This document shows positions 46,719-56,404 of a DNA stretch of 64,000 nucleotides, piece by piece (the first letter of the stretch is position 1; each line of letters begins with the position of its first letter). This stretch comes from Stropharia rugosoannulata (Eukaryota; Basidiomycota; Agaricomycetes; Agaricales; Strophariaceae): positions 1,984,001-2,048,000 of the forward strand of contig JANCIK010000010.1 of NCBI GenBank assembly GCA_028532985.1. The letters are read 5' to 3'. Position numbers and translations under genes: made by a program. The notes under the pieces are model-generated. The model ran no database searches, was not told the origin of the DNA, and worked only from the letters and a program-made list of their open reading frames with translations.

Positions 46719-49700
46719 TTTTTTTTTTGAATTGTATTTATTGTCTATTCAACTCGCGTTACTATAGACATTCGCTTGTATTGTATATTAGTCTATATTG
46801 TATGAGGCCCCAATGCCCTATTCTTTACCATCTGGATTGTGCGCTCGAGACGCTGACACTCCGTGTACGCAGCCCCTCGAGCCCGGTAAGGGAACACCGT
46901 TTCGATCCACGATGAGTTAATTGGGTTTGAGTTTTTCTTCGGAGCAACGTGGCGTCGCTCGTTCCCAGTGTTAGGTCCCGTTGCGCCTTAGCGCAGGGAG
47001 AGAGGATGAGGAGTTTGCAGTTATGCATGGCGTCCTGTTTGCGCCTCTCTAAGGCCGGGGATTAGGGTGTAGTGGTATGTATAGGTTTTGAATTATCGAG
47101 TTTCTTATCGTAGTGAATTAGTTTGAATTATTGTATGGGGTGTACTGTTCCTGTTGGCAGGTTATCTTGCTGCTCCTGTGCTCCATCTTCCCGTGGCTCT
47201 TATGAATGTCAGGATTGCTTTGACTTTGTCTATGTCGGTTAGTTCTTTTCTCGGGTGACGTAGCCCTCTGTTGTAGATTGTACGCTTTAGTGTCTTTTGT
47301 TGTTCTTCATATGCCGGGCATGTTTGTGTCAGGTGTTCGATTGTTTCCCGTAGCCGTAGGGGACATTTTTGGCAGTATGGCGATTCTTCTAGTCGCATTC
47401 GGTGTAGGTTGGCTCGAAGTGGGATATGTCCCGTTCGGAGCTGCATTAGCAGGCTGGCGCTGTTCCTGTCCAGTGATTTAGCTATTTTATGGTACAGATT
47501 GTGCGGGAACTCAGCGTCTATTTTGTCTATTGCCTCTCGTCTTTTCTTATTGTTTTTGTCTCTGTCGTTCCACCACTTTCTCCAGTTTTCGGTTCGCTGT
47601 TGTTTTGCTTGCTGTCGCAGAGAGGATGCGCTCATCGGTATGGGTTTTGTTAGCTTCTTGGGTAGCCAGGGCGGGGCCGTGGATTGTTTTTGCGCAGCCG
47701 CTTTTGCCTCTTTGTCTGCTCTTTCATTTCCTGTGACGTTGCTGTGTGCTGATATCCATCTTATGTTGAATCGTGTTGGTTGGAGGGTTGGGTTCTTAAG
47801 GGAATTTGTTATGTTCCTGAGTGCTTCGTATAGGTGTTGACCGGGTCCCTTTGTGTCTTCTGTTGATGTCTGTATGACGCTTTGGCAGTCTGTATATACT
47901 TCAATTAGTCCGTTTGCTTGGTTAGACTCGTCGAGCTTCTTGATCATGTGTGTAGCTAGTATTAGTCCTGTTATTTCGGCTTCGTATGTTGAGTGTTCTT
48001 TGGATTCTCCTAGGTAATACCGGAGGATGTTAGTTGGTTCGGTTCGTCCTTTTTTGTACATTACCGCTGCAGCTCCTATTCCGCCTTTGTACCCGGATCC
48101 GTCTGTGTATATTTTGATGTCTGCTTGGCTGGCTGTCTCGTATGTTATGGTGGCGTCTCTGTTTGTGTCGATTGTGGTGGAGAATCTTTGTTTCGCTGCT
48201 GGGCGTTGCATGAATGGTTTGATCTTCTCAGTCCTTGTTGGTTTCATCTGGAACAGTCTCATCAGTTTTGTTATTTGAGGCTCGTTTGGCTTAGACTTAG
48301 CGGGTATAGGTCTGTTGATAATGTGATAGTTGGGGTGCGAACGTGGTAGAGTGCTGCATCTAATCATAGCTCTGTGACACATGTATCTGAGCATTGCTGC
48401 CATACACGGGATATTCGCGTGGGCTTCTGCTACGTCGCTTGCTGTTGATCGCATTGCCCCTGTTATGGCCAGGCTGGCCACTTTTTGTACCACTGACATT
48501 GCTTTTGTTGCTGCGACTGACCCGGAGTTTTTTGTTTTCCCTTCATTTTTGTGTGGGGGGGTGTACCATATGTCTAAGCCATAGGTCATTTTGGGGATTC
48601 CTACTGAGATGTACAGCTGTCGCATTAGGCTGAGTCTTATTCCTGTTGACGGGCGTGTGAGTCGTTTGAACATCATTACCCATTTGAGAGCCTTTTCCGT
48701 TGTTCGTTGGCTATGAGCGGTCCAACGTAGTTCTGCATCAATTAGTATTCCGAGGTATTTGTAGTGTTCGACAACTGTTATTGTATCGCCTCGTAGTATA
48801 AGGGGTGGGGCTATGTTCCTGAGCTTCGATTTTGTGCCTGTTCCAGGATCTGTGTATATACGACGTGAGAGATGCATGACAGCTACTTTACTCATCTCGA
48901 AGTTGGAGTTGTGGTTCTCTGACCATTCGAAAGCGCCTCCGTTTCTTTCCATCATGTCTTGTAGAGTTTTGACTGTTTCGTCGAATGTGTTTCCTATGGC
49001 TATTAGTATTGCGTCATCCACGTATCCAATTGCATCTTCTCTGCTCGCACTATCTGGTATTTCGATCAGGTCAGCATTATATAGAATGTAAATTATCATA
49101 GAGAGTGGGCATCCTTGCCCTATTCCGTTGTTTATAGCAATGAATGTTGATAGGAAGTCGTCGAATCGTAGTTTGGTTTGTCGTCCTTCCAGCATGTTTG
49201 CTATTAGTTTGATGTATTGTTCAGGTATTCGTCGCATACGCATGTTGTGGATTACTCGCTCGGTTACCGCGTTTGGGAAGGCGCCTTCGACGTCTAGGAA
49301 AAGTACAGAGACGACTTTGCCTTGCTGCCAGGCCTTGTTGATTTTGGCGGTTAGATAATGAAGGGCATCAGTTGTTGTTCGTCCTGGGCGGCCTCTGAAG
49401 TGGTTGTTGGGGAGTAGGTTGTTGGTCTCAATTAGATACGACATGTCTTCCGCTATTATTGCTGACATAAGTTTAGCCATGGTTGATAGGAGGGCAATTG
49501 GACGATACGCTTTGGGCAGCTGATAGTCAGGTTTGCCTGGTTTCTTGAGGACGCAGGTGATTGATTCCTTCCAGCTTTGATGATACCATCCCTTCTGTAG
49601 CGCCGCGTTGAATATGGTAGATAGTATAGGTGCTATTAGTTCTGCTGCTTCTTGTAGTACGATATTGGGGATTCCGTCTAGTCCAGGTGCTTTGTATGAG

Positions 49701-50630
49701 GCAAGCATTTTCATATGCTGTTTTATTCGTTGTATTGTCACCCGGCTCACTGGTTCTAGTGGTTCGGGGTACTGTTGCTCTGTTGGGACTGTAGTGTGTG
49801 TGGGTTTCGACGGGAAGAACGACTTAGCTATTAGTTTTGCTTTGTCCTCGTTTGAGGTTACTATGCTTGTTGTGTTGTTGTGTTTCTTTTTCAGAGACGG
49901 TATACGTGGGCGTCCGCCATCTCTGGTCGGGTTTTTGATGTAGTTGTTGGCTATCCACATTTCGCACTCTGTTGCTTCTTCGAGGAAGTCCATCCAGTGT
50001 TGTTTTTTCGTCTCCGCTATTTGTTTGGCAAAGATTGCCTGGTGTTCCTTCCATCTGTTGTGGGCTTCGTGATTTGGCAGGGCTCTGTATTTGTACGAGA
50101 GTCTACTTAGCTTGTTTCCTTCCTTCTTCATTCTGGTGAGTTCGGTTGTCCACCACCTCTTCGATGACGGGCAGAGTCGTACCAGTGGGACGGTTGTTGT
50201 TATAGAGTCCTGTAGAATTTTGGTTAGCGTTTCCACTGTATCATTGAATTGTACTTCCGTGTTTATGTCGTCTGCCCAGTTAATGTGTGAGTCACTTAGC
50301 CTTTTCTGTAGGTCGTTGTTGAATTTCCCCCAGTCTGTTAGTCTGAAGTTCCGTCGGTCGTCTTGTGGTGCGACTTGTTTGGTGATGTTCAAGATTGTTC
50401 CAATCGGGATGTGGTCGGTTTTGGGGGGGCGGAGCTGTGGTAGTACGTCACATTTTGTGATTATGTCTTCTAGTCCTATTGATCCAAATACGTTGTCTGG
50501 TCTTGAGAATGAACCTGTTACCCAGTGCTGAAGTGTTTGTAGTCCTTTGGGTAATAGCATTGACATGTTCCACTTAGCTAGTATCTCTATGAACGTTTCT
50601 GCGTCTTCGATTGCTTTGGTGGTGCATCAG
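46719..50630 (-). mobile_element. 5'-truncated LINE (Tad1-like non-LTR retrotransposon)
   Basis: On the minus strand a long RT/RNase H frame is followed by a 3' UTR and a run of ten A (10 T at 46719-46728) just past an AATAAA-like word. The element breaks off near 50625-50630 within the endonuclease domain. No target-site duplication was found when the bases left of the A-run are compared with those right of the break. It ends only about 60 bases downstream of the old yellow enzyme stop, tail to tail. Confidence 0.82.
47162..50626 (-). CDS. LINE ORF2 fragment: endonuclease C-terminus, reverse transcriptase, RNase H
   Basis: One uninterrupted frame of about 1,150 codons without introns. It is open at its 5' side back to 50626 (a TGA lies just beyond), so the listed ATG at 50566 is internal and not a real start. 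The first part is the end of an exo-endonuclease-phosphatase domain (SFSRPDNVFGS, KTDHIPI, equivalent to the SDH motif). The reverse transcriptase has APGLDGIPNIVLQEA, KPGKPDYQLPKAYRPIALLS, SVLFLDVEGAFPNAV, NGIGQGCPLSM and the catalytic GYVDDAILIA. RNase H follows: IYTDGSGYKGGIGAA, EAEITGL, YTDCQSV, SAHSNVTGNERADKEA. The tail has a C-x2-C-x7-8-H-x4-C knuckle (CQKCPLRLRETIEHLTQTC). The frame is intact from there on, so insertion was probably recent. Confidence 0.92.
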   Translation of the reverse strand, partial: CTTKAIEDAETFIEILAKWNMSMLLPKGLQTLQHWVTGSFSRPDNVFGSIGLEDIITKCDVLPQLRPPKTDHIPIGTILNITKQVAPQDDRRNFRLTDWGKFNNDLQKRLSDSHINWADDINTEVQFNDTVETLTKILQDSITTTVPLVRLCPSSKRWWTTELTRMKKEGNKLSRLSYKYRALPNHEAHNRWKEHQAIFAKQIAETKKQHWMDFLEEATECEMWIANNYIKNPTRDGGRPRIPSLKKKHNNTTSIVTSNEDKAKLIAKSFFPSKPTHTTVPTEQQYPEPLEPVSRVTIQRIKQHMKMLASYKAPGLDGIPNIVLQEAAELIAPILSTIFNAALQKGWYHQSWKESITCVLKKPGKPDYQLPKAYRPIALLSTMAKLMSAIIAEDMSYLIETNNLLPNNHFRGRPGRTTTDALHYLTAKINKAWQQGKVVSVLFLDVEGAFPNAVTERVIHNMRMRRIPEQYIKLIANMLEGRQTKLRFDDFLSTFIAINNGIGQGCPLSMIIYILYNADLIEIPDSASREDAIGYVDDAILIAIGNTFDETVKTLQDMMERNGGAFEWSENHNSNFEMSKVAVMHLSRRIYTDPGTGTKSKLRNIAPPLILRGDTITVVEHYKYLGILIDAELRWTAHSQRTTEKALKWVMMFKRLTRPSTGIRLSLMRQLYISVGIPKMTYGLDIWYTPPHKNEGKTKNSGSVAATKAMSVVQKVASLAITGAMRSTASDVAEAHANIPCMAAMLRYMCHRAMIRCSTLPRSHPNYHIINRPIPAKSKPNEPQITKLMRLFQMKPTRTEKIKPFMQRPAAKQRFSTTIDTNRDATITYETASQADIKIYTDGSGYKGGIGAAAVMYKKGRTEPTNILRYYLGESKEHSTYEAEITGLILATHMIKKLDESNQANGLIEVYTDCQSVIQTSTEDTKGPGQHLYEALRNITNSLKNPTLQPTRFNIRWISAHSNVTGNERADKEAKAAAQKQSTAPPWLPKKLTKPIPMSASSLRQQAKQQRTENWRKWWNDRDKNNKKRREAIDKIDAEFPHNLYHKIAKSLDRNSASLLMQLRTGHIPLRANLHRMRLEESPYCQKCPLRLRETIEHLTQTCPAYEEQQKTLKRTIYNRGLRHPRKELTDIDKVKAILTFIRATGRWSTGAAR

Positions 50631-50639
50631 AAAACTCCG

Positions 50640-51060
50640 ATTCTGCTACAGGTACCTACACATGACTGCATAGCCACATAGCATTGTAGCACTTCCCCCC
50701 CTCTACACAGCATGTCCATCTTGCTACATAAGTAAGCCCCTGCTGTATATGACTATGTAGCAATGAAGGACTTGCTAGATATACCTCTATAGCTACATTC
50801 TAATACTATATATTGTTTGATAGTTCTCTGTCATAGCTTTTCAGACCTTATTCAACAGCTATGAGTCGGCTATAAGGAGCTACAAGAGCGCTACAGCTTG
50901 GCTACGGCAGACTGCAAAACGAGAGAATTAAATTAAAAGGAGTATCAAATGCTATAGGGAGCTACACGTAGAATAAGTAAGGCTACAGCAGGCTACAAAC
51001 ACGGCCCGAACAAAGCCAGCTACGGAAACGCTACATACATACTACAGCATATACAAAGCA
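50640..51060. repeat. Dense GCTAC/GTAGC subterminal repeat field
   Basis: By eye there are about 13 copies of GCTAC or its reverse complement in 420 bases, mostly as GCTACA (for example TGCTACAGG, TTGTAGCA, AGCTACAAG, CGCTACAGC, GGCTACAAAC, CGCTACAT). About one would be expected by chance. The pattern mirrors the CCTTGTAAG words at the ends of element 1 and is best explained as the subterminal, transposase-binding region of another DNA transposon. Confidence 0.72.
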
Positions 51061-51114
51061 GATATGTATTGTCGAAAGAAAATAAATAAAAATTGGTCAA
51101 AAAGTTGGAAAGAG

Positions 51115-53824
51115 CTAGTCCAGGACAATCTTCATTTCATTTGAACGCGCCTTTTTTGCGGTTTCTGCAGATTTCAACTTCCTCCTAGAACCGTATTAAA
51201 GGAGCTGCGAAGCAGAGGAGAATCAACACTCACATTCCTGCCTGAGCCCATAACTTGAGATTCTGGCGAAGCTTATTTCCATGGTATACATCTTCGAGAA
51301 TTTCCTGAGCTCGAGCCGACAAATCGTCAAATTCTTTGGAGCATTCCTCAGCAGAGAATGGTATCTTGCAGGCATAGCCATGGAGGCACCACTGCTTCAG
51401 ATAGTGGTACATCTAATGCTGCTCTGAGAACTTCTACTAGCCCAGAAGTGCTTCAAAAACTACTTACCAGGTTCAAGACGATGATCAGACACTGCAGGGG
51501 CACAGAATCCGTGAAGTCTTCTGGGAAGTGTTTCCCTAAAGCCTTGTTGTCCGTTGGCGAATAGAATAAAGCATGAATAAGTTTAGGTATAAGGGGATGA
51601 GCGTAGTTGTTCGTCTTTCCCTGAAAGAGAGTCAGAGAGAGAACCTGAAAGAAAATAACCACACCTTTGCGTCGAAACCGTTGGTGTGCCACTTCTCAGA
51701 CTTCTTAAATCTGTTGGCGCGCCTTTTGACCTGAGCGAAACCTTCTGCTTGCCCGAAACCTCCCCGTTCCATGAGATCTTCTGAGTCATTTGCTTCCATT
51801 TCTCCTTCCACACTGCTGCCGATAGCATAGAATCCTCGGTAAGTCGGTTCATTTTCAATAATAGCAAATGCTTTGGTCTTCAGACGACCACGGAACGTCG
51901 AAGTTTCCGCAAAGATCTTCCGTGTAGCAGGGAGTAAGTCGACAACTTATGCACAGCATTAGGTTGAATCACGTACCAACTTCTGCATCTCCCTTCCGTT
52001 TTGATAAGCTAAGGAATGAATAAGCAAATAGTTCAATGTAGAATATACCGGATCGTTACCTTGATCTAATACAACCCCTTCTTCCTCCGTCAATAATATT
52101 TGCTCGGCTATAATGTGAGCTATATCTGTCAAATTATTCTCTTGGGTCGGGAAGAAATTCTGAATGGCTAAGTGGCGGCGGAAATGATGTTTTGCTTTCA
52201 CAAGCACGGCTTGCCATGTAGAAGGATAGAACTGTATCGTTAATTCTTTCTTCTTTGGTTTCCCCCCTGTTCCTCTTTCTGCTCTCAGAAGTTGTGAGCT
52301 ACTTTCCTCTACGTCCTGTTGAGACTGCTCCTCTTCGAAATCATGTTCTTCAGGATCGACTTCGTTGCTGGCCAGACGGTGCAGCTGAGGCGCTTTGTTT
52401 GGCCTGTTCTTCTTATAGTGGCGCTGGATGACATCTTCTGTTTCCGAAGACTCCATAGCATGAGAGGCGTCTGGAGCTGGATCGTCCTCTGCACTGTTAA
52501 TTCCTCCCTGCGAAGTTCTTTATGAGTAAAGGAATCAAAATAAAGGCAAGGCTTACATTTACGTCTCCAGAAAACGCGCGTTCCCTTGAATTCTGCAGAG
52601 CTTGTCCGGCCCGCATATCTAACTCATCTGGAGAGAGCTCATCTTCTGTAGGAATACTGAATAAAGATACCTTGAGTTTTAATTAAGTGCACACCTGGCA
52701 TCATAAACATCTCATCTGGTTCGTTATCCAGTTGGATATCCCATGAAACCTGCCTTTGAGAAGCAGGACCGAGCTCACTGTCACTGCTCATCTCTTTTTC
52801 ATCTAACATAGCAAGTACTAAGTCAATTGATGGAACGTAAGCATTGCGGAGAAGTTTGGAAGGTCACCCTGTTCCAAGTACATATCGTCTTCCTCCTCAT
52901 CCTCATCGTTAGGTCCATCTCCTTCATCTTCGTCATCGCCATCGCTGGGGTACCCTTTGAAATCTTCATCCTGAGAGAGGCCTATCAAAAAACGTTAGTA
53001 TGAGAGTTACAGAGGAGTTCCTGTACTACCGGCTGCGGTCCTCTCCTCTGGGTGGGGCATTTGGGAGGCGTCTTCTGTATTTTCAAGAGCTGAGTGTTGA
53101 GGGCGTGGTGGATTGAGCGTTGCTAAAGTCAGAGGGGGTAGACGGAGTGTAAGCAGCTGCTTAGCCTGCACCTCATCTGGAGTGACTGCTCGAGTCTCCA
53201 AGATGGACGCCTTAGTAACAGCCTGGAAATTCTTATTAGGTTGTGATACTTTGTTCGCTTCGGGAGGAAGTGACTTTGCTCCCTTCGAAGCTGTGGACTT
53301 CTTTTTAAGATCCATAAAATGAACCTTGGGAATAGGCGTCAAACTAGGCTCTGGAACAAGGCCTAAAGGCGGGTCCTTCTTTGCTGGGACATGTTGGACA
53401 GGAGCAGTAGAGTTCGCCTATTAGGAGGTCTTTCAAAAGGAGCTGGGAGCGTTCTAGACAAAGCAGCTGACCTTTTTCTTTTGCTTCTTTTTGGGAGGAG
53501 CCATAACGTTTTCTTGTAGTGAATTGAGCTGGTCTTGACCTACATCTGCCCGCGTCTTCAGTTGGCGAGGATTGGACATGGTGTCGATGTCTGCTGCGAG
53601 TTTAACACGAGACCCATTTTTTCCTGCGTTAGAACGCTTCGGCCTTCCTTCATCTCTATTTTCTTTGACAGAAGTGAGCGTGTAACGAGGGAAAATTGCC
53701 CGCATGAAAATGACATACCCTTTTCGGCTTCTGGTAAGGATTCAACAGCCTTTCTCTTTTTTGAAGGGGCTTTTTCAGCATTTGTCGCTGTAGGCATAGT
53801 TGTAAAAGCGGAGGGGGTAGACAT
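51115..53824 (-). CDS. DUF6532-like protein with acidic, disordered N-terminal half
   Basis: The ATG at 53824-53822 gives MSTPSAFTTMPTATNAEKAP SKKRKAVESLPEAEKG. The N-terminal half is disordered with basic (PPKKKQKKK, nuclear-signal-like) and acidic (DGDDEDEGDGPNDEDEEEDD) tracts. The C-terminal half resembles the DUF6532 domain found in many agaricomycete proteins: FYPSTWQAVLVKAKHHFRRH, NNYAHPLIPKLIHALFYS, TDNKALGKHFPEDFTDSVPL and KIPFSAEECSKEF, then a last small exon ending ARSNEMKIVLD at 51115. About ten introns. Function unknown; nuclear location is suggested by the basic tracts. It is the first gene inside the GCTAC repeat field. Confidence 0.6.
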
Positions 53825-54039
53825 TGAGTGTGTCAGACAAGTTCAACTTCTTGGCAGCGCTGAAACACTACTACTTTTACTCAGCCATAAATCCATTTAT
53901 CGACTCCCCAAGACAAATAAATAGATATCCGAATGTATTGTTCAGTGAAGCCCTCCAGTAGGAATGGGAATAACTATAATAAATTAATCCAAATCAATTA
54001 CTATTTCATTTTCTTGGGGAGCCTTTTCTAGAATTCTTC

Positions 54040-54522
54040 TTAAGTTATGAATTTTAAGTATCTGTTGGTCGGCCGTCGCTCACCAGAAGGACTATGCGAA
54101 TAGGGCACTTGAAAGCCGTTTCTCTTAATGGCCAACTTCACCTTTCCGACGTTCAGCTGGGCGTTGAAGAGCCCTTCGTCCGTAAGGTTCAATTGTTCAT
54201 TCATCATCTGAATGTGTGCGTTTAGCTCGTCTACAAGGAGTTGAGCCTCCTTGATATGTTTCTGGAGCCTTCCTATCCAGTTTTTCCACTCCTTTTCCTT
54301 CTTGTAAGCCTCCTGAAGCAAGGTTAGGCCTTCAGTCAAGGCAAAGGAAGAAGGTATCGCAATCCCCTAAAAGGAAAATGTCAAATTAATTTCTTTGAAA
54401 ATATGAAACTGTCCACAAACTTGCTCTTTACCCCCCCTCCCGACTGAGCTTGGATTGGTTCCTGACTTCTCCAAACTCTCCATTTCCAATAAAACCAATT
54501 TTGCTTGTCTACGAAGGGCCAT
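54040..54522 (-). CDS. Small coiled-coil protein, unknown
   Basis: The ATG at 54522-54520 gives MALRRQAKLVLLEMESLEKS. One intron follows GRGGKEQ (donor GTTTGT at about 54420), and the second exon begins GIAIPSSFALTEGLTLLQEA. The middle is a heptad-like coiled coil (KEWKNWIGRLQKHIKEAQLL, VDELNAHIQMMNEQL). It ends RRPTNRYLKFIT at 54040. About 130 residues. I recognise no family. It lies about 215 bases upstream of the DUF6532-like gene on the same strand and could be a structural partner of a neighbouring product. Confidence 0.5.
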
Positions 54523-54747
54523 ACTACTTTGAAAGAGAGAACGTTTGACGGGGAAGATGTGGATCAAAGCAACGCAACACTCGGTAACCTAGGGAATTTT
54601 ACCGAATTGATATTCATCATGTGATTATTTTAAAAAAAGTTTCCCTCCTGGCCTGACGTGCGTATTCGGCATATGGAGAGTCTGAGCCACTCTCGTAAAC
54701 AAGTCACAGCCCTCATAACATATTTGGAAGAAAAATATTCTGGCCTA

Positions 54748-56055
54748 CTACATATAGACTGGTAAAGGCCTCCTGTCTTCCTCCAAGATCCCAGGCAGGT
54801 CATCGAAAGGGCTGTACATAGAATTAAAAAAATGGAATACATCCCTCAAACCATCCAAGTCTTGGGGAGGAATCCAAGTAGAGAAGTCAACTGTCTTCCA
54901 TTTGGTGGGAGAAATTCTCATCATGCGAAGTTTATAGCCGTGGTGAGGATAGCTAGGGAAGCTCTTGATGCTCAGTTCTGGGTCATATCCAAAAAGAATG
55001 TAAATGCGCCTCAAAGACGACCCATTCCCTATCCACTGATCCTCAATCATTTCTTCCATAAAATCTGCCAGTTGAATAGGGGTGTACCTGAGCTGGGCAT
55101 ACACGGGGGAGACAGATAACCGCCTAAGGAGGCGCCATGCAGGAACAATAGGGGTGTCCAACCATAGCACCTCAAGGTTCCTAAACAAGGTAGACAGGTT
55201 CTTCCAGTTTTCCTTCCTCCAGGGAAGTCTGCCCAGCATGTTCTAAGGAAAGAGTGAGTCAAGAAAATGCTTTAAAAGAATAGACTCACATTAAAATACA
55301 CAAAATGACAGATTCTAATGATGCGTAGGCCTTGAAGATGGGGGGCCCAAACAGACAGAATATCATCCACAAAGTTAGGGATCTGGGCTGTCAGAAGATC
55401 CAGTTCCCTTAGCAATGGAAGGGCCGCAAAAGCGTCTGCGAAGTCGTGAAGGAGAATCCGGTCAGGGAAAAGAGTCAAGGATAAGCAAGTTAGGTTGAGG
55501 AAATGAATGCCCGCGTTCCAACGGAGGCGACCCTTCGGGAAGGACACGACGTCCAGGGCAAAATGCTGGTGCTCCCAGATGACCTCGGGCAAGACCAGTT
55601 CTACCTTAGTCTTCCAAAGCCTGCGGCAGTACAGAGAGAAAGTGGAAATCTTTTGTTGATGGGCTGGAGACAAGAGGGGAAAAAGAAAGTGCAAGATGAG
55701 GTTGTGAATGTCACCCGGAACTTCGACTTGAGGAAAAATAGGTAAACAGGACATTAGAAAGTCATTAGCGAGTCACTCACAACGAAGGCCAAAACAGAAT
55801 CTGCAGGTGCAATTCCCAAAGCTGTCTCTGCCTCCCTCTTCACAGGCCGGCACTAACAGCGACTTAAACACTGTTTTTGACTCTTCGCCCACGCAGGGAG
55901 GGCCCACTTCGAAAGCGAATTCTTTCAGAAGCCTCAGATAGAGGAACATGTTTTCTCTTTTCAGCGCTACCTCAAGTTAGGAAAGAGTGAAGCCTACAAG
56001 CCAGCCACTTACCCTTGAGGGCGAGGGCCAAAGAAATATTCTGGAAATGGTTCAT
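54748..56055 (-). CDS. F-box/LRR-like protein of unknown role
   Basis: A short first exon (MNHFQNISLALALK, ATG at 56055-56053) is followed by an exon encoding ENMFLYLRLLKEFAFEVGPP and CTCRFCFGL. The next begins VEVPGDIHNLILHFLFPLL, F-box-like in spacing (P-x-x-I-x-x-x-I-L-x-F-L). Leucine-rich stretches follow (FLNLTCLSLTLFPDRILLHD, ALPLLRELDLLTAQIPNFVD, LQGLRIIRICHF, NLSTLFRNLEVLWLDTP), then GSSLRRIYILFGYDPEL and VFHFFNSMYSPFDDLPGILE to the stop at 54748. About 410 residues. It resembles the very common agaricomycete F-box/LRR proteins, but its F-box is weak. It sits among the presumed cargo genes of element 2. Confidence 0.55.
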
Positions 56056-56404
56056 TTTAGTTGCATAGAGAGTTAGACTGTGCTTTGTTGTAATGAGAAG
56101 AGAGGGAGAACGCCGAAAAAATGAACATGCCTACACATTCCCCACGTGAATTGCCGTGATGGCCCTGACCTCGCCTTCTATATCCAAAAAGACACTCCGG
56201 GGCTCAGGACACTTTTGTCGTCTCTTGAATGCTACATAGTGTAGTGCCCTTGTTGAGGTCGAACCCTCCATCGAGTGTTGGCAATTTTTTAAATAAAATA
56301 AAAACTACGAAGAATCAAGTTGAATCAAACGTGCGTCAATTATCCTGTAAATAAGACATAAGACCTCCACAAAAAATGTTTCAAAATTTAGGAACAGAGG
56401 CCCG
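56056..56404. other. Short spacer between cargo genes
   Basis: Promoter region of the F-box-like gene and downstream region of the 56405-58586 gene. No gene or repeat is seen. Confidence 0.4.

Noticed and set aside
47278..50531. Many plus-strand frames opposite the LINE
   Set aside because: They are antisense shadows of the intact RT/RNase H frame; composition is Val/Leu/Phe-rich without domains.
50640..51060. CRISPR-like array
   Set aside because: The repeats are 5-6-mers in both orientations with irregular spacing in a eukaryotic genome; a transposon end explains them.
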